This document shows positions 6,784 through 15,752 of a stretch of 64,000 bases of DNA, one piece after another (the first letter of the stretch is position 1; each line of letters starts with the position of its first letter). The DNA comes from VRUE01 sp963824215. Its GTDB lineage: Bacteria; Actinomycetota; Thermoleophilia; Solirubrobacterales; 70-9. The position numbers were made by a program, and so were the translations under genes. Where the stretch lies: contig CAWGOE010000004.1 in NCBI GenBank assembly GCA_963824215.1, positions 806,001 to 870,000 on the forward strand, given 5' to 3'. The notes under the pieces were generated by a model. It had not been told where the DNA came from. It made no database searches and saw nothing but the letters and a program-made list of their open reading frames with translations.

Positions 6784-8592
6784 TGAGGCTAGACCGGGCT
6801 TTGGATACCACTCAGAGAGCTCTGCGGCAATGCGAGCTCCCGCCCGAGGGTCCCGAAAGCTCTCCGTCCCCACCGCCACCAGGGTCGCGCCGGCGGACAG
6901 CATCTCAACGGCATCGTCACCCGAACAGACCCCTCCCATGCCGACAATCGGCAGGCTGACGGCCGCAGCGACGGCCCGAACCTGGCCGACAGCGACCGGC
7001 TTGATCGCCGGCCCAGAAAGCCCACCCTGCCCCACGCCAATCCCGGGCAGACCACTCGCCGGATCAATCGCGCTCGCCTTCATCGTGTTGATCAACGACA
7101 CCGCGTCCGCCCCCCCCTCCTCCGCTGCAACGGCGACGGAAGCAGGATCAGCCACGTTCGGCGTCAGCTTCACGATCAACGGCTTTTGGGTCAGCGGACG
7201 CAGCGCTTCCAGCAAGCTGACAGTCTCAGCCGGCTGCTCGCCGACGATCAAGCCCGAGTGCACATTGGGACAGGACACATTCAGCTCGATAGCTGCAACC
7301 TCATCACGCTCACCCAGCGCCCCGACCATCCGCCCGAAGTCTTCATGCCCAGTCGCCATCACCGAGACGATCAAAGGCACGGGAAGCTCCCCGAGCTGCG
7401 GCAAGTCCTCAGCGAGGAACCCCTCCAACCCCTTGTTCGGCAGCCCGATCGAGTTGATCATCCCCGCCGGGGTCTCCCAAATCCGCTGTGGCTCGTTCCC
7501 AGCTCGCGGCTCCAGCGTGATCGTCTTGGACACAAACGCTGAGAACGGGAATTCCTCCAGGAGTCGATCCCCGTACACGCGCCGCGCAGCTATCGCATCG
7601 AACGTGCCCGACGCGTTAATCACAGGATTCCGCAGCCTGAGCCCACAGAAATCGACCGGGCCTGCAGCAGCGGGAGAGGGGTCGGGGGTCCCCCTCCGCA
7701 AACCCGCGTCGGTCGCAGGGTCAGGGTCCTTACCTCGCCGGCTCACAAGTTTTCGGAGGAGGACCCCCGACCCCTCTCCCGAGGGGCGTACGACCGGGCC
7801 ATCGACACAGAGGCGCGCGTAACCGCCGCCCGCCTTCGGGATGGCGCAGCCGAAGCAGGCGCCGTAGCCGCAGGCCATCGGCGACTCCATCGCCAGCTCG
7901 CAAGCGACCTCGTGGGCGGTGCAAAGAGCTGCGATGGCATCGAGCATCTGTGGCGGGCCGCAGGCGTAGACAGCAGCGCTGGCGGCGTCGTCGCCTTCGA
8001 ACATCGCTACAAGCAGATCGGTGACGTAGCCGTGGTGGCCAATGTGGCCGTCGTCGCTCGCCAAGCCGACCTCACAGCAGGCAAAGAGGTCGTCGAGGCC
8101 GCCGGAGTGAGCTTCGTCGCGGAAACCAAGCAGGACGCGGGCGGGAACATTGCGTGCTGAGAGGCGGCGACGCCATAGCGCCAGTGGGGCAATGCCGATC
8201 CCGCCCCCCACGAGAATCGCCCCAGCTGAGTCAGGCGAGAGTTCTTTTGGCTCCGAGAAGGCGTTTCCCAGCGGGCCGTTGACCCAGACGCGCTCACCAA
8301 CCTCGAGCTCGCAGAGACGATCGGTGCCGGGGCCTATGCCCTCGATCAGGAAGTCGAGGCGAATGCCGCCATCGGTTGGATCGACGCCGGCGACCGAGAA
8401 AGCGCGTGGCAGGTAAGGGCGGCTGCCCCGTTGCTCCCAGTGAGACTCCGTGGCCAGCATGTAGAACTGGCCCGGCTCCGGCTCAAGGCCCCCGATATCA
8501 AGCAGCGAGAAGACGCGGTAACCCCCGGATGAACGACTCTCGGTGACCTCGCAGGCGCGGCGCCCGAAGGGCGCGCATTGGGTCTCAGGCAT
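6778..8592 (-). CDS. pyrKD: Fused dihydroorotate dehydrogenase electron-transfer subunit (PyrK) and catalytic subunit (PyrD, class 1B)
   Basis: Class 1B dihydroorotate dehydrogenase oxidises dihydroorotate to orotate and passes electrons through PyrK (FAD, 2Fe-2S) to NAD. Here a single 604-residue frame carries both. The PyrK-like half (about 1-265) ends with the iron-sulfur cysteines CGYGACFGC and RLCVDGPV. The PyrD half starts VDFCGLRLRNPVINASG, contains the active-site region ELNVSCPN and ends with the FMN-binding VGMGGVCSGDDA. Between them is a ~45-residue Gly/Pro/Arg-rich linker encoded by a near-perfect palindrome (7672-7780). The ATG at 8592 overlaps the carB stop by eight bases; the in-frame extension to 8646 lies inside carB and was not used. 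It is the last gene of the operon. Confidence 0.93.
   Translation of the reverse strand: MPETQCAPFGRRACEVTESRSSGGYRVFSLLDIGGLEPEPGQFYMLATESHWEQRGSRPYLPRAFSVAGVDPTDGGIRLDFLIEGIGPGTDRLCELEVGERVWVNGPLGNAFSEPKELSPDSAGAILVGGGIGIAPLALWRRRLSARNVPARVLLGFRDEAHSGGLDDLFACCEVGLASDDGHIGHHGYVTDLLVAMFEGDDAASAAVYACGPPQMLDAIAALCTAHEVACELAMESPMACGYGACFGCAIPKAGGGYARLCVDGPVVRPSGEGSGVLLRKLVSRRGKDPDPATDAGLRRGTPDPSPAAAGPVDFCGLRLRNPVINASGTFDAIAARRVYGDRLLEEFPFSAFVSKTITLEPRAGNEPQRIWETPAGMINSIGLPNKGLEGFLAEDLPQLGELPVPLIVSVMATGHEDFGRMVGALGERDEVAAIELNVSCPNVHSGLIVGEQPAETVSLLEALRPLTQKPLIVKLTPNVADPASVAVAAEEGGADAVSLINTMKASAIDPASGLPGIGVGQGGLSGPAIKPVAVGQVRAVAAAVSLPIVGMGGVCSGDDAVEMLSAGATLVAVGTESFRDPRAGARIAAELSEWYPKPGLAST
7672..7780. 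repeat. Palindromic element at the PyrK/PyrD junction
   Basis: Arms of 27 bases (7672-7698 and 7754-7780) match with one mismatch around a 55-base centre. The element is read in frame and encodes the linker joining the two enzyme halves. Its GTCGGGGGT core also occurs in the recJ element. Confidence 0.75.
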
Positions 8593-11500
8593 CGGCCGCA
8601 GCGGAGGAGGCGGCGGTCCGGTGGATCTCCTGCAGGGATAGGACACCGGGGTCGCCCTGCATCTGGGCTGCGATCGCGCGCACTGCTGCTGAAGCTCCGG
8701 TCATCGTCGTCACGCAGGGGATGCCGTGGCGGACCGCGGCTGTTCGGATCGCCTGCCCGTCGGCGCGCGCGCCCGAGCCGGTCGGGGTATTGATCACGAG
8801 GTCGCAGCGGCGCTCGCGAATCAAGTCGACGACGTGCGGTGAGCCCTCGCCGATCTTGTTGATCCGCGTCACCGGCACCCCCATCGAGGAGATCGATTGG
8901 GCGGTGCCGCCGGTGGCGATCAGCTCGAAGCCGAGGTCGTGAAAACGCGCCGCCATCTGGGTCGCTGCCGGCTTGTCGGTATCGGTGACCGTGATGAAGA
9001 CGGTTCCCTCTGTCGGCAGCAGCACGCCGGCGGCGGCCTGCGCCTTGGCGAAGGCGGTCGGGAAGTCGGCGGCGATGCCCATCACCTCGCCGGTGCTCTT
9101 CATCTCCGGCCCGAGCACCGAGTCGACCCCGGCGAAGCGGGCGAAGGGCAGCACCGCCTCCTTGACGCTTACGTGCCCCTTGGGTGGCGCCGGCAGGTCG
9201 AGCTCCGCGAGCTTCTCGCCGAGCATCAGCCGCGCCGCGACCTTGGCCAGCGGCAAGCCAGTCGCCTTCGACACAAAAGGCACCGTGCGCGACGCCCGCG
9301 GATTGGCCTCGATCACGTAGAGGCGCCCGCCCGCGATCGCGTACTGGATGTTGATCAAGCCGATCACGCCCAGCTCGAGGGCGATCTGCGCCGTCGTCGC
9401 CCGGATTTGCTCCAACATCTCCTCGCCGATCGAGAGCGGCGGGATCACGCAGGCGGAGTCGCCGGAGTGGACTCCCGCTTCCTCGACGTGCTGCATGATC
9501 CCGGCAACGTGGACGTCGGCCCCGTCGGCGAGAGCGTCGACGTCGATCTCGATTGCGTTCTCAAGGAAGCGGTCGAGCAGCAGCGGATGCTCCTGGTCTG
9601 CCTTGACATGCGCCTCGAGGTAGGCGTTCAGGTTCTCGATCGAGTAACAGATCTCCATCGCCCTGCCGCCGAGCACGTAGGAGGGCCGGACGAGCAGCGG
9701 GAAGCCAACCTTCTCGGCGATCACCGTTGCCTCCTCGGCCGAAAGCGCGGTCCCGTAGGGCGGGTGCTCGATGCCGAGGCGGCGCAACAGGGCGCCGAAG
9801 CGACCGCGGTCCTCGGCCAGGTCAATCGCATCAACCGGGGTGCCGAGCAGCGGTACGCCCGCCTCCTCGAGGTCACGGGCCAGCTTCAACGGCGTCTGAC
9901 CACCGAACTGAACGATCACCCCCTCGGGTGCCTCCTGCTCGCAGACCGCGAGAACGTCCTCTGTCGTCAGCGGCTCGAAATAGAGCCGATCGGAGGTGTC
10001 GTAGTCGGTCGAGACAGTCTCGGGGTTGCAGTTGATCATCACCGCATCGCGCCCCAGCTCGCGCGCCGTCATCGCTGCATGCACGCAGCAGTAATCGAAC
10101 TCAATCCCCTGGCCGATTCGGTTCGGACCGGCGCCGAGGATGACTACCGAATCGCGTGTGCCGCGACGCACCTCGGAGGCCGCAGTTCCGTTCCGTCCGG
10201 ACCGCTCGTGGGCCGAGTAGTAGTAGGGCGTCGCCGCCTCGAACTCGGCCGCGCAGGTATCGACAGCCTTATAGGTGCGCACCAGACCCTCGGTGCCGTC
10301 TCCATCGAGCGCCAGGGCTTGCAGCTCGCGCAAGAACCAGCGGTCAATTTGGCAGCGCTCATGGACTGCCTCGACCTCGAGCCCGCGGCGGAAAGCCTCG
10401 TGCACCAGGTCAAAGCGCGCCGCACAGGGCACCGCGATCGCCTCCAGCAGCGCCTCATCGGACTCCGGTAGCTCGGCCGGCGTGTCGAGCTCGCGCGAGC
10501 GCATCGCCTTGGCAAAGGACTCGCGAAAGGTACGCCCGATCGACATCACCTCACCGACGCTCTGCATGTAGGTCGAGAGCCGACCCTCGGCGCCAGGGAA
10601 CTTCTCGAAGGCAAAGCGCGGGATCTTCGTCACCACGTAGTCGATCGTCGGCTCGAAGGAAGCGGGCGTTGCCCGGGTGATGTCGTTGGGAATCTCCTCC
10701 AGCGCGTAGCCGACCGCCAGCTTTGCCGCCATCTTGGCGATTGGGAACCCAGTCGCCTTCGAGGCAAGCGCCGAGGAGCGCGAGACCCGCGGGTTCATCT
10801 CGATCACGACGATCCGGCCACTCACGGGATCGACCGCGAACTGGACGTTTGAGCCCCCGGTCTCAACCCCGACCGCGCGGATCACCTTGATCGCCTGGTC
10901 GCGCAGCTCCTGGTAGAGGCGATCGGTGAGCGTCTGCGCGGGCGCGACCGTGACCGAGTCGCCGGTGTGGACGCCCATCGGGTCGACGTTCTCGATCGAG
11001 CAGATGATCACCGCGTTGTCATTGCGGTCGCGCATCACCTCGAGCTCGAACTCTCCCCAGCCGATCACCGACTCCTCGACCAGCACCTGGTTGATCGGGC
11101 TCGCCGCAAGGCCCTCGGAGACGACCTGGCGCAGCTCCGTCTCGGTCCCCCCCACGCCACCGCCCTGACCGCCCATGGTGAAGGCCGGGCGGACGATCGC
11201 CGGCAGCGTGATCCTGCCATCGGCCAGCGCCGCCTCGACCTCGCCGAGGCTGCCAACCGTCATCGACCAGGGAATGTCCAGACCCGCCTCGCCCATCGTG
11301 CGGCGGAACTCCTCGCGATCCTCGGCGCGCCTGATCGCCGCGTGATCGGCACCGATCAGCTCAACACCGAAGCGCTCCAGCGTGCCGTCCTCGTGCAGCG
11401 CCATCGCCAGGTTGAGCGCCGTCTGCCCGCCCAGCGTGGGCAGCAGGGCGTCGGGCCGCTCCTTCTCGATGATCTTCGTCACCGGGCCGGGCAGCAGCGG

Positions 11501-11701
11501 CTCGACGTAGGTCGAGGAGGCGAACTCGGGGTCGGTCATGATCGTCGCTGGATTGGAGTTGACGAGCACGACCTCGTAGCCCTCCTCGAGCAACACCTTG
11601 CACGCCTGCACGCCCGAGTAGTCGAACTCGGCGGCTTGGCCGATCACGATCGGGCCGGAGCCGATCAGGAGGATCTTCTCGATGTCGGTTCGTTTAGGCA
11701 T
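8585..11701 (-). CDS. carB: Carbamoyl-phosphate synthase large subunit
   Basis: Makes carbamoyl phosphate from bicarbonate, ATP and ammonia supplied by CarA. The 1038-residue protein starts MPKRTDIEKILLIGSGP. Its two homologous ATP-grasp halves are visible (GQAAEFDYSG and GQTALN in the first, GQGIEFDYCC and GQTPLKLA in the second), with a C-terminal methylglyoxal-synthase-like regulatory domain containing ATGGTA. Length is standard. The ATG at 11701 overlaps the carA stop by eight bases; the longer frame to 11740 only extends into carA. Confidence 0.97.
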   Translation of the reverse strand: MPKRTDIEKILLIGSGPIVIGQAAEFDYSGVQACKVLLEEGYEVVLVNSNPATIMTDPEFASSTYVEPLLPGPVTKIIEKERPDALLPTLGGQTALNLAMALHEDGTLERFGVELIGADHAAIRRAEDREEFRRTMGEAGLDIPWSMTVGSLGEVEAALADGRITLPAIVRPAFTMGGQGGGVGGTETELRQVVSEGLAASPINQVLVEESVIGWGEFELEVMRDRNDNAVIICSIENVDPMGVHTGDSVTVAPAQTLTDRLYQELRDQAIKVIRAVGVETGGSNVQFAVDPVSGRIVVIEMNPRVSRSSALASKATGFPIAKMAAKLAVGYALEEIPNDITRATPASFEPTIDYVVTKIPRFAFEKFPGAEGRLSTYMQSVGEVMSIGRTFRESFAKAMRSRELDTPAELPESDEALLEAIAVPCAARFDLVHEAFRRGLEVEAVHERCQIDRWFLRELQALALDGDGTEGLVRTYKAVDTCAAEFEAATPYYYSAHERSGRNGTAASEVRRGTRDSVVILGAGPNRIGQGIEFDYCCVHAAMTARELGRDAVMINCNPETVSTDYDTSDRLYFEPLTTEDVLAVCEQEAPEGVIVQFGGQTPLKLARDLEEAGVPLLGTPVDAIDLAEDRGRFGALLRRLGIEHPPYGTALSAEEATVIAEKVGFPLLVRPSYVLGGRAMEICYSIENLNAYLEAHVKADQEHPLLLDRFLENAIEIDVDALADGADVHVAGIMQHVEEAGVHSGDSACVIPPLSIGEEMLEQIRATTAQIALELGVIGLINIQYAIAGGRLYVIEANPRASRTVPFVSKATGLPLAKVAARLMLGEKLAELDLPAPPKGHVSVKEAVLPFARFAGVDSVLGPEMKSTGEVMGIAADFPTAFAKAQAAAGVLLPTEGTVFITVTDTDKPAATQMAARFHDLGFELIATGGTAQSISSMGVPVTRINKIGEGSPHVVDLIRERRCDLVINTPTGSGARADGQAIRTAAVRHGIPCVTTMTGASAAVRAIAAQMQGDPGVLSLQEIHRTAASSAAADA

Positions 11702-12806
11702 GTGCCAACTTGAGGAAGTCGTCGAAAAGGTGGCGCGCATCGTGCGGGCCCGGCCCGGCCTCGGGGTGGTACTGGACGGTTGCAGCGGCCACGTCCCGCA
11801 GCACCAACCCCTCGACGGTGCGGTCGTAGAGGTTCAAGTGGGAGAGCTCGGCAACGCCAAAGTCGGTATCCCAGCGGACCGGCTCGTCGGCCTCGATCCG
11901 CGGCTCACCGCCCGGGCCCTGCACGGCAAAGCCATGGTTCTGGGAGGTGATCTCGATCCGCCCGCTGGCGAGCTCCTTGACTGGGTGATTGGCGCCGCGG
12001 TGACCGAAGGGCAGCTTGAAGGTCTCCAGCCCAACCGCACGGCAGAGCAGCTGATGGCCGAGGCAGATGCCGAAGAGGGGCTTTTTTCCGACTAGCTCGC
12101 GAACCGTGTCGACGACGTAGCCGAGCGCGCCGGGATCACCTGGGCCGTTAGCGAGGAAGACGACGTCGGGATCCTCGGCCAACACCTGCTCAGGGGAGGA
12201 GGTGCAGGGAAGCAAAGTGACGCGGCAGCCCCGCTCGCGCAGCTCGCGGACGATGTTGAGCTTGACCCCGGTGTCGATTCCGACCACGTGGGGGCCATCG
12301 CCCTCGAAGCGAACCGGCTCCGGCGGCGTCACGGTGCGGGCCAGATCGGCACCATCCATTGCGGGCTCGGCGACAACGCGGTCGCGCGCATCTGATTCGG
12401 AGATCGCAGTCGAGAAGATGCCGCCGCGCATTGCTCCCCGATCGCGGATGTGACGGACGAGCGCTCGCGTGTCGACGCCGCCAATCCCCGGCACGCCGCA
12501 ATCGCCAAGCCAGTCAAGCCAGCCGCCCTCGGCAGTGGCGGCGTCCTCGCCGTTCTTCGGATCGCGCATAACGACGCCGCGAGCGTGGATGCGGTCGGAC
12601 TCCATCGCCTCGGCGCCGACGCCGTAATTGCCGATCAGCGGGTAGGTGAAGACAATGATTTGACCGGCATACGAGGGATCGGTGACCGACTCTTGGTAGC
12701 CGGTCATCGCCGTGTTGAAAACCACCTCGCCGGTGATCTCGCCCTCGTGACCACAGAGCTCCCCATCGAAGCGGGTGCCGTCCTCAAGCAGGATGTAGCC
12801 GCTCAC
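11694..12806 (-). CDS. carA: Carbamoyl-phosphate synthase small (glutaminase) subunit
   Basis: Hydrolyses glutamine and channels ammonia to CarB. The 370-residue product begins VSGYILLEDGTRFDGE. The class I glutaminase domain carries the nucleophile region FGICLGHQLL, and PGDPGALG precedes it. The GTG start at 12806 overlaps the pyrC stop (GTGA); in-frame codons upstream lie within pyrC and were rejected. The carA-carB overlap suggests coupled synthesis of the two subunits. Confidence 0.96.
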   Translation of the reverse strand: MSGYILLEDGTRFDGELCGHEGEITGEVVFNTAMTGYQESVTDPSYAGQIIVFTYPLIGNYGVGAEAMESDRIHARGVVMRDPKNGEDAATAEGGWLDWLGDCGVPGIGGVDTRALVRHIRDRGAMRGGIFSTAISESDARDRVVAEPAMDGADLARTVTPPEPVRFEGDGPHVVGIDTGVKLNIVRELRERGCRVTLLPCTSSPEQVLAEDPDVVFLANGPGDPGALGYVVDTVRELVGKKPLFGICLGHQLLCRAVGLETFKLPFGHRGANHPVKELASGRIEITSQNHGFAVQGPGGEPRIEADEPVRWDTDFGVAELSHLNLYDRTVEGLVLRDVAAATVQYHPEAGPGPHDARHLFDDFLKLAHA

Positions 12807-14149
12807 GCTGCGACCCCCAGGGAGAAGCTGCGCAAGCGGTAGGCGACCTGACCGCCCGCCAGGGTCATGACGACGCGCCCGGTCAACTTGCGACCGGCGC
12901 ACCAGGAGTTCTCCGAGCGGCTCTCATAGCCGTCCTCGCCGACGGTCCACTCGGCGCCAAGATCGCAGAGAACGACGTTGGCCTCGCCACCAGGCGCCAG
13001 GCTCGGGCGCTCGAGATCGAAGGGGGCGGCGCCACCGGCCATCCGCTCGACCAGAAGGCCGAGCTCGATCGTGCCTGGCCGAACCAACTCGGTGTGTAGC
13101 GCGGCAAAAGCCGTCTCCAGTCCGGTGACTCCCATCGCCGCCTGCTCAAAGGGAACCTCCTTTTCCTCGGCTGCGTGCGGGGCGTGATCGGTGGCGATGC
13201 ACTCGATCGTGCCGTCACGCAGCCCCTCGATCAGCGCCTGGCGATCGCCCTCCGAGCGCAATGGCGGGTTCATCTTGAAGCGGCCCGGGTCGAGGCTGCG
13301 CACCTCCTCATCGGTGAGGCAGAGGTGGTGCGGGCTCGCCTCGCAGCTGATCTGCACACCGGCCGCCTTGGCGGCGCGCACCGCTCCCACGGACTCGGCA
13401 GCGGAGAGGTGCTGGACGTGGATCCTGCCCCCCTCATAACCCGCAAGGGCGGTGTCACGGGCGATCATCGTCGACTCCGAGACCGAGGGAATTCCGGCCA
13501 GGCCGAGCGCGGCCGAGACCGGCCCCTCGTGCATGACGCCGTCGCCGGAGAGCTCGGGGTCCTCCTCGTGCAGGGCGATCGTGCCCCCGCAGAGCCGCTG
13601 GTACTGGAGAGCGCGGCGGAGGATGCGGGGGCTACGGATTGGCAGTCCGTCGTCGCTGAAGCCGATGGCGCCAGCGTCCCGGATCGCCCCCATCTCAGTC
13701 AGTTCCTCACCCTCCATGCCGCGGGTCACCGTGGCGAGGAAGCCGGTCGGCACGCAGGCGGCCTCGCGAGCGGCCTCGCGCAGTGCCTCCACGTCGGCCG
13801 GGGTGCTGACCGTGGGCTCGGTGTTGGCCATCGCCAGAACGCCGCAATAGCCGCCGGCCGCGGCGGCGCGGCTGCCAGTCTCCAAATCCTCTTTGTGTTC
13901 GTGGCCCGGAGTGCGCAGGTGGACATGTGGGTCAAAGAAAGCGGGAAAGGCATGCAGGCCCCCGGCGTCGACTTCCTCGAGGCCGTCGAGTTTTGCCCCA
14001 GGTGCCGCTAGCTCCTCGATCCGACCCGAGCGGATAACGACGTCGTGGACGCCGTCGATGCCGGCAACGGGATCCAGCACGGTAGCGCCGCGCAGAACAA
14101 TCTCTGCGCTCTCCCCGGAGCGCATGTCGAGCGCCTCGGCCAGGCTCAC
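12803..14149 (-). CDS. pyrC: Dihydroorotase
   Basis: Cyclises carbamoyl aspartate to dihydroorotate. The 448-residue protein is a class I dihydroorotase of the amidohydrolase superfamily. The metal motif DPHVHLRTPG is followed by KEDLETGSRAAAAGG, and CIATDHAPHA holds later metal ligands. The GTG start at 14149 overlaps the pyrB stop (GTGA). Its place between pyrB and carA fits the operon. Confidence 0.96.
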   Translation of the reverse strand: MSLAEALDMRSGESAEIVLRGATVLDPVAGIDGVHDVVIRSGRIEELAAPGAKLDGLEEVDAGGLHAFPAFFDPHVHLRTPGHEHKEDLETGSRAAAAGGYCGVLAMANTEPTVSTPADVEALREAAREAACVPTGFLATVTRGMEGEELTEMGAIRDAGAIGFSDDGLPIRSPRILRRALQYQRLCGGTIALHEEDPELSGDGVMHEGPVSAALGLAGIPSVSESTMIARDTALAGYEGGRIHVQHLSAAESVGAVRAAKAAGVQISCEASPHHLCLTDEEVRSLDPGRFKMNPPLRSEGDRQALIEGLRDGTIECIATDHAPHAAEEKEVPFEQAAMGVTGLETAFAALHTELVRPGTIELGLLVERMAGGAAPFDLERPSLAPGGEANVVLCDLGAEWTVGEDGYESRSENSWCAGRKLTGRVVMTLAGGQVAYRLRSFSLGVAA

Positions 14150-15108
14150 GCGGGTTGTCCGATCGGGGTGGGGCTGCCCTCCTGCTCGCCGGCTGCGTGC
14201 ATCGGGCGCTCTGGACCTGCTGCGAGCAGCTCGTAGAGGATCGCCATCCGCACCACCAGCCCGGAGGCAACCTGCTCGGTCATCAGTGACTGGGGTGAGT
14301 CGATTACCTCGCCGGAAAGCTCCACTCCTCGGTTGACAGGGCCGGGATGCATCAGCAGCTGGCGCGGGCCGAGGCGGCGCGAGTCGATTTGGAAGCGTGC
14401 CGCGTACTCACGGATCGAGGGAACAAAGCTCTCCGCCATCCGCTCTTTTTGCAGTCGCAGCGCGTAGACCACATCGGCCTCACCGAGCCGCTCAAGCGAG
14501 TGCGAAACGTCGCAGCCAAGCTGCTCGATTCCGCGCGGAATCAAGGCCGGCGGACCGCAAACGGTGACCTCCGCCCCCATTGCCTGGAAGGCGATCAAGT
14601 TGGAGCGGGCGACGCGGCTGTGCAGGACGTCGCCGACGATCCAGATCCGCACCCCGTCGAGGCCGTTGAGGCGGCGACGCAGCGTGAAAAGGTCGAGCAG
14701 CGCCTGACTGGGGTGCTCGTGCTTGCCGTCGCCGGCGTTGACCACCGCCGCCTCGGTCCAGCCGGCGACCAGCTGAGCGGCGCCGGCATACGGGTGGCGG
14801 ATCACGATTGCCGCCGGGTCGTAGGCCGAGAGGGTCGCGCATGTGTCCTTCAGCGACTCGCCCTTGTCTACCGAGGAACCGGCGGCCTTGAGCGAGATCA
14901 GGTCGGCCGAGAGGCGCTTGGCCGCCAACTCGAAGGACGCACTGGTCCGGGTGCTCGACTCGTAGAAGAGGCTGACCACCGTGCGACCGCGCAGCGTCGG
15001 CACCTTCTTGATGTCACGACGACCAACCTCGGCGAAGCTCTCGGCGCGATCGAGAATCGCTTCGATGCCGTCGCGTTCGAGATCCTCGATTGCCAGCAGG
15101 TGCTTCAT
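14146..15108 (-). CDS. pyrB: Aspartate carbamoyltransferase catalytic subunit
   Basis: Joins carbamoyl phosphate and aspartate, the committed step of pyrimidine synthesis. The 320-residue protein has the carbamoyl-phosphate signature FYESSTRTSASFE, and later HPSQALLDLF. The C-terminus carries about 25 extra Gly/Pro-rich residues. The ATG overlaps the pyrR stop (ATGA). No regulatory pyrI is present, which is usual for pyrR-controlled operons. Confidence 0.97.
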   Translation of the reverse strand: MKHLLAIEDLERDGIEAILDRAESFAEVGRRDIKKVPTLRGRTVVSLFYESSTRTSASFELAAKRLSADLISLKAAGSSVDKGESLKDTCATLSAYDPAAIVIRHPYAGAAQLVAGWTEAAVVNAGDGKHEHPSQALLDLFTLRRRLNGLDGVRIWIVGDVLHSRVARSNLIAFQAMGAEVTVCGPPALIPRGIEQLGCDVSHSLERLGEADVVYALRLQKERMAESFVPSIREYAARFQIDSRRLGPRQLLMHPGPVNRGVELSGEVIDSPQSLMTEQVASGLVVRMAILYELLAAGPERPMHAAGEQEGSPTPIGQPA

Positions 15109-15662
15109 ACCACCACCTCCGCCGTCTGCTCGGAAATCGTCACCTGATCGAGCTCATCGGTCTCCTCGAGCCGCACGTTGACCCTCTGTGCGCGCGCCGT
15201 CGGCAGATTCTTGCCGACGTAGTCGGGTCGGATCGGCAGCTCTCGGTGGCCACGGTCACAGAGCACCGCTAGCTGTACCCGCTGCGGTCGGCCGTAGTCG
15301 AAGAGGGCGTCGACCGCGGCGCGCACCGTGCGCCCGGTAAAGAGCACGTCGTCAACCAGGACCACCGTGCGGCCGGCGAGGTCGAAGTCGATGTGGGAGG
15401 AGTGGACGACGGGCTGGGTAGCCGGTGACTGTGATCCCACGTCATCCCGATAGAAGGAGATGTCGAGATCGCCGATCGGAATCTCAGCCTCGGTCAGCTC
15501 ACCAACCAAAGCATGGAGGCGGCGGGCGATAACGGCGCCGCGGGTGTGGATGCCGACGATCGCAAGACGCTCGGGCTCCGGATTGGCCTCGGCTATCTCG
15601 TGGGCGATCCGCCGCAGCGTCCGCCTCAAATCGTCGCGCTCAAGCACGACCTTCTCGCTCAC
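15105..15662 (-). CDS. pyrR: Pyrimidine operon regulator PyrR / uracil phosphoribosyltransferase-like
   Basis: PyrR binds pyr mRNA in a UMP-dependent manner and usually keeps uracil phosphoribosyltransferase activity. The 185-residue product carries the PRPP-binding motif VVLVDDVLFTGRTVRAA. The start is GTG 15662 (VSEKVVLERDDL), because a good ribosome binding site (GGAAGGAG, 15670-15677) precedes it by seven bases; the frame extends to 15686 but that would read through the site. It is the first gene of the operon. A PyrR-binding hairpin (15676-15694) abuts its own ribosome binding site, so control is probably at translation. Confidence 0.95.
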   Translation of the reverse strand: MSEKVVLERDDLRRTLRRIAHEIAEANPEPERLAIVGIHTRGAVIARRLHALVGELTEAEIPIGDLDISFYRDDVGSQSPATQPVVHSSHIDFDLAGRTVVLVDDVLFTGRTVRAAVDALFDYGRPQRVQLAVLCDRGHRELPIRPDYVGKNLPTARAQRVNVRLEETDELDQVTISEQTAEVVV

Positions 15663-15675
15663 TTCGTTGCTCCTT

Positions 15676-15694
15676 CCTGGCCTCACGGGACCGG
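15676..15694 (-). promoter_or_regulatory. PyrR-binding RNA hairpin before pyrR
   Basis: The minus strand reads GGUCCCGUGAGGCC at 15679-15692. It matches the known PyrR consensus ARUCCNGNGAGGYU at all specified positions except the first and last. It folds as an upper stem GGUC/GGCC with the CNGNGA hexaloop, and outer CC/GG pairs reach into the ribosome binding site at 15670-15677. PyrR bound here would block initiation at pyrR and, through coupling, the whole operon. Confidence 0.75.
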
Positions 15695-15752
15695 GTTAAA
15701 GGACGACGCAAGCGTAGCAGCGAGGGGCGACGATCCGTGCGAGCCTGTGTGC

